This document shows, piece by piece, positions 25,649-36,639 of a stretch of DNA of 64,000 nucleotides. Position numbers and translations under genes: made by a program. The stretch covers positions 7,501-71,500 of the forward strand of contig JARHVA010002373.1 of NCBI GenBank assembly GCA_037957365.1, in the 5' to 3' direction. Source of the stretch: Torreya grandis (taxonomy: Eukaryota > Streptophyta > Pinopsida > Cupressales > Taxaceae). Under the pieces are notes generated by a model. That model ran no database searches and had not been told where the DNA came from. It saw nothing but the letters and a program-made list of their open reading frames with translations. Every line of letters starts with the position of its first letter. Position 1 is the stretch's first letter.

Positions 25649-28613
25649 TGTCAAATTTAAAATCATCATTTATCAAGTCAAAAATCAATCTCCCCTGGTG
25701 AAGCCCAAAACCAAGCACCAAGGGGTAGAAAAAATCCAAATAATGTCAAAATCATGGCTGATCATCCATCAAGGGATTAGATCAAAGATGAATCACAAAG
25801 TCAAAGTTTCTTAGATCTCCTACAGTCTTTTGACAATTAGCATCAATCAAATGAAGCATGTCCCACATCTCTAATGATGTATGTGACTGCTAGTCCTAAT
25901 CCTCCATAATCCATCACACCATCATATCCCAATCCTATCATCCATGTAAATCCACTACATCCCCATCAACATATAATCACATCCATACCTCACATCACCT
26001 CCCCAGGCAACATTATCTCTTCTAGGGGTAACAATGATACTTGGTATAGATATATAGAGGGGTACCATCAAGAATAACTAAATTCCACTAGGGCATCCAG
26101 GCATCTAGCATCCATCATAGAACTGGTGTTGCCTAAATAATCCATTCAACATCCACACCTTACATCTCATCCATCTCCAATAAATCAAGATGCCCAATAA
26201 AGTCCAAAAGGTCAAAAAGTCAAAAAAATCATTCATCTAATGGTGAAAACTAGTCTTCTAGTGTTTGGGCAAGTACCATGATGAAAACTAGTTTTTGACA
26301 TCATGGTAAAATAATTTATTGTCTGCATCATTCCTCAACACTTGGGGGCAAATCCATCTAGTTCATATCCTCCTACATCCACCTTGTCTATATCACTCAT
26401 CATCTTATCCCTTGATCTATTATTCCTCTCCATCATTTGCCATCATATCATGCATCTTATCTCTCCTTCCTTCTCATCTTGACCTTTGTAAGGAAGTGTA
26501 AGGTGTCTTGAGAACTATCATCAAACCATCTTGGCATATCCTGCAATGGACACTCAGGTAAATAACCATCTAGTTCCTTCATGATGTAGTCATTGGCTAT
26601 CCCTATTCCATTCATCCTTGGTCCCCATTATCATCATCCTTTGTCATCCCATCCATCATCTCTCCATACTTCTCCTAGTTTCTAGGCTTGGTATTCCCTT
26701 TACTAGTAACTCCATTTGTACAATGTATATACATATCCCAAAAATCCCTACAAAAAAAATTTAAAATGTCAAAAACCCTAAAAATTATAAAATTTAAAAA
26801 ATCCAAAATAGTCCATTGTGTCTTGTCTTATCCCCAATCCCCTAGTCACATTTATCTCCATCCATCTCCAATCTTCCTTATCCATCCCATCTTTGATACC
26901 ACATTTAGTCTTGGAACTTGATCTAAGTGGTCACCTATCATTTCATCATCCTTTTAGATAAGTATTATTGGCATACATCACCTTGTCAAAGACCTTAATC
27001 TATCACCCCTCACATCCTATCAGTGCCTTCTCACACCTAGCACCCATCAAATCACCTCTTTTCTAGTGTGGAAGGTACTTGATCCCATCACTATCCTTAT
27101 CATTACCTCTTCATGTCTAGCACCCATCCAATCATTTTGCTAACATGAAAGGCATTTGATCCCATCATCATCTCCTAATCTAATTATTAGATTGGATCCT
27201 TATAGGGCCTTGTCTATTGGTAATCCTTTGTCATCACTTGTCTAATCACCATCCTTGGCCACTATTCAAGCTGATTTCAAGACCAAGTTAGTATTCAAAG
27301 ACCTTATCATGTCATCCATCCCTATATCCTAAACTAGGGGAAGCACCTCAACTTTATCCTAATCATCATCATCCTATCCAAATCTAAGTCTACCCTCCGT
27401 CCCCATCACATCATGATTATCCTAATCTTTCCCATCACCCAAACACTCATCCTATCATTAGACAAGACATTATGACATTGCATGTAGATACTTGTGTGTA
27501 TGTCACTTATTTGTTATATTTGTCTTGTTTACATGTCATGTATTTATCGTGTTTATCTCATGTTTGTTGTGTCTCTTTTTATCTATTGGGTAATGAACAA
27601 GGATGCTATGAGGACACCCAAAGTGCCCTTGAAGATGTAGAGTTCACTACTTTCCCATGCACTTTGGCACAATGTCCTTTTGGTCATTTATATATCATAG
27701 GGCATCTTGTCAAGTGTTATATTTTTTTATTACTTAGACTATTATGACTTTTATGACATTTGTGATGGATTGATCATCTCATCATCCTTATCCCCATCAC
27801 CAATCTAATCCTCTTAACCCATCTGACTAACATCCAGCTTTTTATCCTCATTTCATCATTTAAGTCATATCCTTTAATCACTAACAAGTCTAATCATCCT
27901 CATCATCATCACTAATCATCACCATTGTCATCATCTCCTAGTCATAACTACATCAGCCTGAGGTCTTTATAGAATATGTAGGCAACACTTGGCCACTTTT
28001 TAGTGTCCAAGGATAGCTCAACCACTATCTCTATCATCTATCCTCACCTATCAATCATTTGGTCACTTGATCCTATCGATCTTTCTCTATCATCACCTAC
28101 ATCATATCAATCAATTTAGATTTGAGCTACACCCATCATAAATCTTAATAAATCACCATCTTATCCTAGCCTCGAGCTCTCCCTTGCATGCATCCTTGCT
28201 TGGGATACATCTAAATTTTATTCCCATGTTATCCTATCATCATCTTGTTATGGTTGATTCCCCCTTGGGATGTGTCGACAACCATGACACCCATCATCCC
28301 TATTCCTTATGTATGTGTCCTTGTCAGGGGCATAATTTATCAATTTGTAGCTCATTTCTCAACATTAACCTCATCTTATTCATCTTTTATCCCACATCTA
28401 TCATCCCATCCCCTCATCTCTCCATCATAACCCACCCATATTTTCTTTGTTTGAATGGCCATCCAACTCATTATTCCCTACATTTCCCCTTGAAGGGGCA
28501 TCATATCCACTAACATCATCTACTAAAATTCATGCATGACATGATTTTTCTTTGAAAGACCATTACTCCTTCCACTTCATCCACTCACAATTCCCTTTCA
28601 AAGAGAGGCAAAA
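25649..28613 (+). mobile_element. C-skewed interior of the gypsy element downstream of gag, no pol
   Basis: Continues the ATC/CCC-rich, G-poor composition. A short repeat of TCCCCTAGTGAAGCCCAA at 25613 recurs as TCCCCTGGTGAAGCCCAA at 25691. The one less skewed part (27470-27750) contains an ordinary open frame with no domain. No reverse transcriptase or integrase motif was found in any frame I read. The segment ends in a purine tract (AAAGAGAGGCAAAA, about 28600-28613). Confidence 0.55.
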
Positions 28614-29060
28614 TATGTGTACCTAAAATTGCTCGCTTCATTATAGTCAACTAATATTCCTATTAGTCGACACTAATTCTTTGTATTTTATTTTTAGTCT
28701 ACTAATTTATCCCATTTATAGCCATAAATCTAATAATCCCCTTCAATAATCCTTCATCTATTAACCTTACCCATTCCCACTTCATAATTAATTCCCCTAA
28801 TCATCTATTTATCTTAATCTAATCCTAGTTATCCATTTATGGGAATTTAAAATTCCCATAACTCCACCTACTAACCTAAACCCTAGCCTTTCCTACATCC
28901 CTATGACCCTAATCCTATCCTAATCCCCACCTAATCCCCACCTAATCCTCTATTATCTATAAGAAAATTGATAATTCTCTATAATTGGAGACTTCCCTCC
29001 AAGTCTCTAGAAACCATACCCTCATCTAAAATCATAGTGAGCTCAAATTCGTAGTGATAA
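28614..29060 (+). repeat. Partial internal LTR of the gypsy element
   Basis: Starts TATGTGTACC (a mutated TGTATGCACC) and follows the LTR to CCAAGTCTCTAGAAACC near 29009. It then jumps to ATCATAGTGAGCTCAAA, a piece from close to the LTR end. The middle of the LTR is deleted. Confidence 0.8.
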
Positions 29061-29877
29061 CCCATACCCTCATCATTTATCTAACCATCTCATCATCCTC
29101 ATCACTAATCTAAACCTCTCAACCCATCCAACTAACATCCAATCTTTTATCCTCATACTTTAATCACTAATCATCATCATCATCATCATCATCATCATTG
29201 TCGTCTATCCTCTTGTCAAAACTACATTGGCCTGAGGTCTTTTCAGACTATGTAGGAAACTCTTGGCCACATTTCTATGTCCAATGATATATCAACTACT
29301 ATATCTATCTTCTATCCTCATCCCCTAATCCTTTGTTCACTCGATCATCTCATTTCTTATCTATCATCAGTAAAATCATGTCAATCAATTTAGCCTTGAG
29401 CTACACCCATAACTAATCTTATCAAATCACTATCTTATCTTGTCCTAAAGCTCTCCCTTTCATTCATCCTTTCTTGGGATATGTCTAAATATTATGGCCC
29501 TTTAATCCTATTATCATTCTATTGCAGTTGATTCCAGCTTGAGATGTGTCTAGAACTATGACACCCATCATATTCCATCCCTATGCATGCGTCTTTGCCA
29601 TGAACATCATCAATTTGTATCTCATTTCTCAAGTCAAATCACTCATATTTTATCCCCCATCTTGACATCCCATCCCCCCATCTATCCATCTCATCCCACC
29701 CATCATTTCTTCTTTCAAGTGGCCATTCAACTCATTCTTCCCCACATGTCCCCTTGAGGGGGCATTATATCCACTAACATCATCTACTAAAATTCATCCA
29801 TGACATGGTTTTTATTTGAAAGATCATTACTCCTTCCACTCCATCCACTTGCAATGCCCTTTTAAAGAGGGGTAAAA
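29061..29877 (+). repeat. Second copy of the element's 3' interior
   Basis: Aligns with 27775-28613: shared landmarks are CATCTCATCATCC, TCCATGACATGG-like text and a purine tract (AAAGAGGGGTAAAA at 29864-29877). It includes an (ATC)n run at about 29170-29199. With the partial LTR before it, this makes a tandem duplication with a period near 1.26-1.3 kb. Confidence 0.8.
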
Positions 29878-30761
29878 TATATGCACCTAAAATCACTCGC
29901 TTCATTACAATCGACTAATATTCCTATTAGTTGACACTAATTCTATTATCTTATTTTTAGTTTGCTAATTTATCCCATTTCTAGCCATAAATATAATAAC
30001 ACCCTTCAATAATCATTCATCCATTAACCTTACCCATTCCCACATCATAATTAATTCCCTAATCATCTCTTTATCCTAATTTAATCCATGTATCCATTTA
30101 TGGGAATTTAAAATTCCCATAACCCCACCTACCCACCTACCCACCTACTAATCTATACCCTAGCCTTTCCTACATCCCTATGACCCTAATCCTATCCTAA
30201 TCCCAACCTAATCCTCCATTATCTCTAATAAAATGGCAAAGTCTCTAGAATTGGAGATTTCCCTTCAAGTCTCTAGAAACCTCTATTTCTAGAGGTTTCC
30301 CAAGGAATTTAATATTCCTTGGAAAATTACTAACCATTTATCTCATTCTCCTAAACTCAAATCTAAAACTTTGATCTTCCCTCCCTTCCTCTATTTAACT
30401 AACCTCTCCCTCCACCCTCAAACCAACTAAGGAGCCTATACCAAAACCATGCCAAATGCTTGTAGAAATATATTGAGCTCATACCAAAACCATGCTAAAA
30501 TCATTCTAGAAGTCTCATAACATATCCATAATCAATTATCAAGCATCCATTATCAACATTACAATATCAAGCAACATCACTTTGTCAATCTGAGTCTAAT
30601 AATCCTTTTGCAAATCCTAGAAGGAGGTAACATAAAGCAAAGGAATTGGTAAGCTTCTTTATCATTTTGATTTTGTTTATAAATCCTTCCTATTAGTAAT
30701 TTGCATTTTGAGTTTGGATGTAGTGTGTTTAAATTCATAGTGAGCTCAAAATCTCTCTACA
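29878..30761 (+). repeat. 3' LTR of the gypsy-type element
   Basis: Runs from TATATGCACC to CTCTACA and aligns with the 5' LTR throughout, with many scattered substitutions, so the insertion is not recent. A small CCCACCTAC triplication is seen near 30124-30145. Confidence 0.85.
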
Positions 30762-30853
30762 ATTATCTTGTGTTTCTTTCTCAAATCTTATAATTTATCT
30801 GGTGTTTTGTTCTTCAAAATCTTCTTCTTCATTGAATGTGATCCATCACCCAT
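30762..30853 (-). pseudogene. First fragment (N-terminus) of the transposase-like pseudogene
   Basis: An ATG at 30853 opens a basic minus-strand frame, MGDGSHSMKKKILKNK, followed by one stop and RKKHK at the gypsy insertion. Joined across the insertion with one ATAAT, codons CAC AAG ATA ATA ATG CAA AAA continue in frame into the fragment at 19195. A lysine-rich N-terminus fits a DNA-binding or nuclear-localised protein, which I infer. The start is chosen because it is the first ATG of the open basic region. Confidence 0.6.
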
Positions 30854-31185
30854 CAAGAATAATTGACAACTTTTCAAAGGTGGGGTCAAAAGTAAATAGG
30901 TCCCATAGAAGTACATAGAGAATGTTTGTGGGGACATAATTATCGATTTGGGTTAAAAATAGATGTTTAAAAGTGGGTTTTGTTTATATTAAGAATAACA
31001 TGATCACATTATGCAATAAAACAATTGCATTATATAACATGATCATTCTTTTGAATAATATGATAATCTTATTCTTAATATTTGATTGAGATTAAACATA
31101 GATGTTGATAAGTGAGTTTTGTCTATATTAAGAATAGCATGATCACATTATTAAATAACGTGATCATGTTATTCTTAATATAGAT
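30854..31185. repeat. GATC-palindrome cluster within a 125-bp tandem pair
   Basis: ATATTAAGAATAACATGATC near 30993 recurs as ATATTAAGAATAGCATGATC near 31127, with upstream text AAAATAGATGTT / AAACATAGATGTT also repeated. Each copy ends in words such as AACGTGATCATGTTATT. Before 30950 nothing is recognisable. Confidence 0.6.
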
Positions 31186-32350
31186 TAGGGATTAGGGATT
31201 AGGGCATTGGTGCATAGGGCTTAAAATTTATGTTTTAGGGTTTATGGATTAAGGATTAGGGTTTAGGTTTAAGGTTGTATATAAGGTCTAATCACTCTAT
31301 GCCATGTGAACCTAATTCTTATTACAAAGGATGTTAATTGGGGATAAATTGATTGGTAAATAGGGAAAGTTTATGGTTTACAGTTTAGTGTATAGTGTTT
31401 AGGGTTTATGGATTAGGGATTAGGGTTTAATGTATATATGGTTTAGGGTGTACATAGGCTCCACTATGTTTTTGGGCTCAATTAGCCCACACATCATCAC
31501 ATATTGAGCGAATTAGTCAATTGGGACAATGAGTAATGCAATTTGGGCCAAATTAAGTAATGTATATACCTAGTTATTACTCCAAATGATGTTAATTACT
31601 GTTAAACCAATTGATTTAAGGTTTAAAATAAAGGTTATAGGGTTTATGGTTTAGGTCTTGGGGTTTAAGACCTATAAGGTTTAGGGTTTAGGGTAAACAT
31701 GGTCAATCACAAAGATAAATGACAATTGGAATCACTTGGACATATTTGTGATTATAGAATGTGTTTTGAGGTTGTCATTATATCCCATGTCATCATGCAA
31801 ATTGATTAAGTTAGTCAAATGGGGAAATTAGTCATGCGATTTAGGACGAAATAAGCCCTGTGAACTTAATTAGAAATCTAAATGATGTTAATTTGGGCTA
31901 AAATGATTGGTTCAGGGTTTAAAGAGTTTATGTTTATGGTTTAAAGTTTAAGGATTAGGAAATTTAGGAATTATGGCTTAGGGTATAGGTTTTAGGGTAT
32001 ATAAGGTACAATCATGAAGGAAATTGGGGAAAATTTGAGCTCCTTGAACCTAGATATATGAGTAAAGAATGTGATTTTGGGCTTAATTATACCCCACGTC
32101 ATCACAAATGGAGCCAATTAAGTTAATTTCGGTAATGAGCGATGTGATTTTGACCAAATTAATCCCTATGAACCTAATTCTTACTATATAAAGGATGTTA
32201 ATTGGGACTAAATTGATTCATTTAGGGTTTAGGGTCTATAATTTAAAGGGTTTGGGGTTTAGGGCTTATGGCTTAGGGTTTAAGGTAAATGGTACAGGGT
32301 TTAGGGTTTCAAGTAAATGGTACAAGGCTTAGGTTTTAAGATATTGGATA
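31186..32350. repeat. Telomere-like satellite, about 300-bp units built on TTTAGGG variants
   Basis: Blocks of GGGTTTAGGGTTTATGGATTAGGG type text alternate with a longer unit. A landmark in that unit reads GAACCTAATTCTTA...AAGGATGTTAATTGGG. It is found near 31308, 31566, 31864 and 32167, giving spacings of about 255-305 bp. A second landmark (AATTAGTCAAxTGGG...ATGAG) is near 31512, 31812 and 32122. TTTAGGG is the usual plant telomere word; here it is degenerate and interstitial. Confidence 0.8.
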
Positions 32351-33248
32351 TAAGGTCCAATCATTAAGATAATTGAGGAAAATTGGAGTTGCTTGTTCAC
32401 CTATTTGTGATAATTGCCTTTATGTTTGCATTTATAATAAAAATAAGGTCAATTAAGCCATACAGTTGCATACATTATACAATTGATTGAGTCATAAATT
32501 TGGTTTAAGGGCTCAATTTTTCCCAAATCATGCCCCTAATTGCTTGAATTGGCCTCAAATGCCTACTCGATTAAATGAATCAACTCTTTGGTTAATTATT
32601 TATGACATGACATTAGGGTTAATTTCACTCCAAATCACATCATATATGATTTAAAATAAATTCACCTGGCTCATTTTGACCCTAATGACCTCTACAATTG
32701 AACTAATCAACATTTGCATTCATTACCAAATGACATTCAAGTTTATTGATCTCAAAACCATATTTTATACATGTAAAAATTGCATATAAATAAATAATGT
32801 TTTTTTGCTCCAATCAAGCTAATGAAATTAGAGCTAATCAACCCCCAAATCACCCCAAATCACATTTTATAGTCATGAAATTAGGTTGAAGGGGCTCGAA
32901 ATATCCCCAAACTTTAGATGCACAACTAGATTTGTACTCCAAAGGCTATGTTTTGGCCATAGGTTTAAAAAATGCATTTTATGACATCTTGTGATAAAAT
33001 TAGTTATACCATAAAATGTATAACATGAGTTACACCTTAAAACCAAGTAATTATAAGTAGTCAAGTCAACATATTAAAATGCCCTCAAAATTTTTGAAGT
33101 CTAATGTGATACCATGACACCTTAATTCACTATCCAAGGTTAGGGACACTTCCCATATCACATGAAAGAACACCACTATTAGGGAGCTCAAGAACATATA
33201 TAAAATTTGAGCTCAAGAGCAAATTTGTGGTTTTGTGAGTTATGAAGA
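32351..33248. other. AT-rich intergenic DNA
   Basis: No domain seen. AATTAAGCC and AAATCAC phrases repeat loosely and may be a decayed continuation of the preceding satellite. Minus-strand frames at 32873-33064 and 33130-33324 have no recognisable content. Confidence 0.4.
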
Positions 33249-33382
33249 TATAACGTGATCGCATTATTAATGCGATTGCATTATTAACTAATGTTGTTAC
33301 TAATGCGATTAACAATGCAGTCACGTTACTAACATGATCACATTACTAACGTGATCATGTTATTAACGTGATCGTGCTATTT
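33249..33382. repeat. Dense tandem GATC-palindrome block
   Basis: About nine consecutive words of the form (AT)TAACGTGATCAC/GC(A/G)TTA with alternating orientation fill 130 bp, for example AACGTGATCGCATTATTAAT, ACATGATCACATTACTAACG and GTGATCATGTTATTAACG. It is the purest example of the word family seen at 1208-1472 and 30990-31180. Confidence 0.75.
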
Positions 33383-34489
33383 AATTTTAAATTCAAACAC
33401 CAAGCCTTTTGGCTTGGCAATGGCTTGGATTCTTGATCCAAAGGCTTGAACCTATCAATCTACAGTCGAGTCTGAGAGTATTGATAAAAAATAACAAAAT
33501 TGAACTTCGATCACCAAATATATTATGAATTTTAATAGTAAAATTCAAAAACTTAATACTATCATGACAGGCATGCTCTCCTCTTTTCAAAAATATGATT
33601 TTTATAATTTTTAGACTAATTTAAGGTTTCAAACTATGTTGATTTTTAACTATACCTTTTTAGGCCACTACATGCCACAAACATACACGCCTATGCACGT
33701 TCATGTAATTTATTTTTCATTGATCCAACTACAAAACAAGTTATATGGTAACAAATTAGGCCTAATTCTAGACACATTAAAAAAAAAATGATTTTCATTT
33801 TTTTTGAGTTAGTTAGGCGCGTTGCATGGGTGGCTATCCATTTTTTCTTAGTTTTCAGGATTTATTTAATTGCAAAATTCAAAAAAAAAAAAATCATTGT
33901 AAAAATTTTAAAAAAAATACAAGTCACAAACTAGAAGATTTTATCTATTCACCAAAGTATTTTAAACAATATTAAACTCTACTAAAAAAATGGTGCACTG
34001 CACGGCCGTTTATCTACTCTGTTTTCTTAAAAAAATAGGAGTTTCTCTTTAAATTTTAGATGTTTGACATAGTTATACTTAACCATTTTTATTTTTTTTA
34101 AATAGTGTTTTAGAAAATAGAATCGAAATATTATATTTTATGTTTTTACACCATCTTCATATTTGAAGTGTAGATATCTCAAATTATCTATAGAAGTTCA
34201 AATTTTTAAAATTTCAAGAAAATCATGTCCATGGGTAGACCCCTTTTTATCCCCCAACTTTGTGCACTTACCCCCTTGTGTCATAGGACTAAATGATTTG
34301 AAACCCTTTCCCTTGACATTTATGAGTAGGTACCCCTATTTATAGGTTTATGGTTCCACATTCGGTCACAACTCAAACTTGCGTATTTTAAGCTCTTTTG
34401 TTAACCTAATCTGAATCTGGATCTCTTGAGATTGGATAGTTATAGACTAATCCTTGCTTGCACATACAATTTGCTCTTTATTGTTGTAA
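33383..34489. other. AT-rich intergenic DNA with A and T homopolymers
   Basis: Includes short A and T runs around 33780 and 33880. The frame at 34163-34345 has no known domain. The region borders the 3' side of the LINE reverse transcriptase relic, so part of it may be LINE 3' sequence. Confidence 0.35.
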
Positions 34490-36120
34490 AGAAAAATCAC
34501 ACTATCAAAAACAATATGATAGTTAAGGGATTAAGTATCACTAGGAAGAGTGATCACTTTAATAGTATTATTATTATGTGCCCTTAGCAGAAAGTTTCCA
34601 AGAGCATCAATAACCAAAAAATAGCAAATAGGAGCTAAGGACAACCTTGGCGAATGGATCGTTGAAGCACAAAGGATTTAATGAGAGAACTTTCATTGAA
34701 AGTCTAGTTGAGGCATCATTGAACAAAATTTTAATGTGACGAAACATTTTTTTTTCCAAACCCTAGCTAGCGTAGCATATTAAGAATAAATTTCCATTTG
34801 ATTCTATCATAGGCTTTGTCAAAGTCAAGCTTAACAATTAGAAAGTTTTGAGTTGTTTTTTGTGCCCATTCTACAAATTCGTAAGATAAAACCAAATTTT
34901 CTGTAATGAATCTCCCACAAGCAAATCATGTTTTCTTAGGTATAACAATATCTTTCACCACTACTTTAATACAATGAGCAAAAGATTTAGCAATAATCTC
35001 GTAAGAGTTATTAAGGAGAGGGATGTGTTTCCAACCAACTAAATTATCCCTATCATTATGTTTAGGAAAGAGATTTATTAGCCCTTAGTTGATAAAGGTA
35101 CCAAGTGATCTAATTTATTTAGCCTTGATATAAACTCGGTAAAAGCCATCATGAATATTAGGCCACATGACCTTGGAAAATTCCACTGGTAAACCATCTA
35201 AGCATGGAAGTTTTTCATTTGCAATAGAAAAAAGAGCATATTCCTATTTCTCAAGGGTTAGAAACATGTCAAAGTGATCATGTATGTATTGCATGAACTT
35301 GGTCTAAATACATTGGGTCACCACATTACTCAATTTTATAAAGGTTGCATCGTGCATATTCTAATTAATGAAGAGAGCTTTAAAATGATGAATATTTGTT
35401 TTTTAATCACAGCATAAGAAGATCAATAGTTCCCATAGTGGTCTAAAATGGATATTATTCTCTCCTTTTGGTGTTTGTGATTTAGGTATTGAAATAATAA
35501 TTTAAATCCTTTTATCTTCATATTTAATCCGTTTATGATGGGATCATATTCAAGCCCTCGATCCTTGATAAAACTCGAATTAATTTATAATCTAATTTTC
35601 TGTAATAGCTACTATATTTTGAAGGTTTTCATCCAAAAGGTTAGAGTAGAGGGTTTTATGTCCTTAGTCAAGCCTTTTTAGATAAATTTCCTTCCTCTTC
35701 TTGGCTCAGGGAACAGTTTATGATCAGAGAAAAGAGGTGCATCTATCGAGTGCAGCTTGCCACCAAAGTTTCTCATTATCCCCTTCTTGAGGCTTGGTGA
35801 GTGAATTCCAAAGAGTACCAAAGGTAGCTATAAATCCTTATTACTCAAATGAGTCACATTGAGTTTATGTTGAAAATTAAAAGAAATATCTTTACCACTG
35901 CTAAGATAAAATTGGAAAAAAATGAGATGGCCAGCTAAAATGGCAGAAATATCCACCCACACCATTTTCCCAAGGAAGATGAGGTGATTTCAAGGTTTTA
36001 GGATACATAAAATAGGTCAGGATGACTCATTTTTTTTGGTCAAGACCTAATCTTAAATTTGACCTTTTGAACCAGTAATAAAATTGACGGTAACAAAGGT
36101 TTCTTGCACGTCCATGATTT
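34490..36120 (-). pseudogene. LINE (non-LTR) reverse transcriptase relic
   Basis: Read on the minus strand, the frame shows the ordered landmarks of a plant L1-type LINE: LPCLDGLPVEF near 35200 (normally PGxDGxPxEF), INLFPKHNDRDNLVGWKHIP near 35060, the NSYEIIAK and CGRFITEN blocks, LIVKLDFDKAYDRIKW near 34820, and a RSIRQGCPLAPYLF block near 34640. The catalytic FADD box appears reduced to VFDSVIF near 34510. Several stops and frameshifts are present. Upstream (35270-36100) is diverged endonuclease-side sequence. The plus-strand copy at 44880-46445 aligns over most of its length. Confidence 0.85.
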
Positions 36121-36139
36121 TGAGTAAATATGCAGTAAG

Positions 36140-36490
36140 ATTCATGTGCTGAACAGGACCCACTGTGGCCTACGCTCTCCTGCAGACTTATCTGCTTCGA
36201 CTGTTCTCCCTTCTTGTTTGTTAACAATGGCGAATGCGTCTCTCAGTCCTTGCCGATGCGAGGACAGAGAGACGACAGCGCCGTGGGTGCCAGCAGCATC
36301 GACAGACAGACATAACTGCAAGTTAAAAGGAGGGGTACTATATAGTACCGCCAAGAATTTGATTGTCACGTCCGTGTAGACGGACATTGATGAGTTTCCC
36401 CTCTCCAGGGGATTCGATCAGGGCACGTCAACCTGTTTAAGACTTTGACTTGGGCTTGGCTGCCAATTCAGCATGTGCGGCTTGCGCAAC
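36140..36490. promoter_or_regulatory. CG-rich island with three palindromes, possible gene 5' end
   Basis: This is the only stretch of the window with GC near one half and frequent CG steps. It contains a perfect 16-bp palindrome GGTACTATATAGTACC (36334-36349) with a TATA core, a hairpin GTCCGTGTAGACGGAC (36370-36385) and a hairpin CCCCTCTCCAGGGG (36398-36411). Open frames exist on both strands (plus from an AACAATGGCG start at 36227 to 36379; minus 36387-36142). Neither matches a protein I know, so I do not call a CDS. It may be a promoter with first exon of a lost or distant gene, or a captured fragment. Confidence 0.35.
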
Positions 36491-36639
36491 AGGATGGTCA
36501 TTTCCTGTATATTTCACCTTAAAGTAAAAGGACACTATCTCTTTTAATCCACATTAAGAGATGGGTGGACGCGTTTCCAATTTTACAAACTAATTAACAA
36601 TCATTCTTTATTGTAATTAATAAAATGATTTAAGGATGA
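36491..36639. other. Short spacer with a sequence repeated at about 39912
   Basis: GGACGCGTTTCCAA followed by ATTAACAATCATTCTTTA (36568-36614) resembles GGATGCGTTTCCAA followed by ATCAACAATTATTCTTTA (39915-39960). The pair brackets the repeat between them. Confidence 0.4.

Larger units (their letters stand above)
19196..30766 (+). mobile_element. Non-autonomous Ty3/gypsy-type LTR element, 11.56 kb, gag-like but without pol
   Basis: Two LTRs of about 860-880 bp flank a 9.8 kb interior. A primer-binding site follows the 5' LTR and a purine tract precedes the 3' LTR. The 5-bp words ATTAG (19196-19200) and ATTAT (30762-30766) flank it with one mismatch, consistent with an aged target duplication. 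The only protein signal is a gag-like region with a damaged zinc knuckle (24116-25648). I found no protease, reverse transcriptase, RNase H or integrase, so it would have relied on enzymes from a related element. The plus strand of 22.2-30.2 kb is strikingly C-rich and G-poor. The 3' end carries a tandem duplication with an extra partial LTR. Confidence 0.85.

Noticed and set aside
22187..28513. Many Ser/His/Pro/Leu-rich plus-strand frames
   Set aside because: Open because G-poor DNA rarely forms TAG or TGA; no domain, no conservation visible between the duplicated 3' segments.
33249..33382. CRISPR-like regularly spaced repeats
   Set aside because: Units are contiguous, short and variable, with no spacers; the genome is that of a plant.
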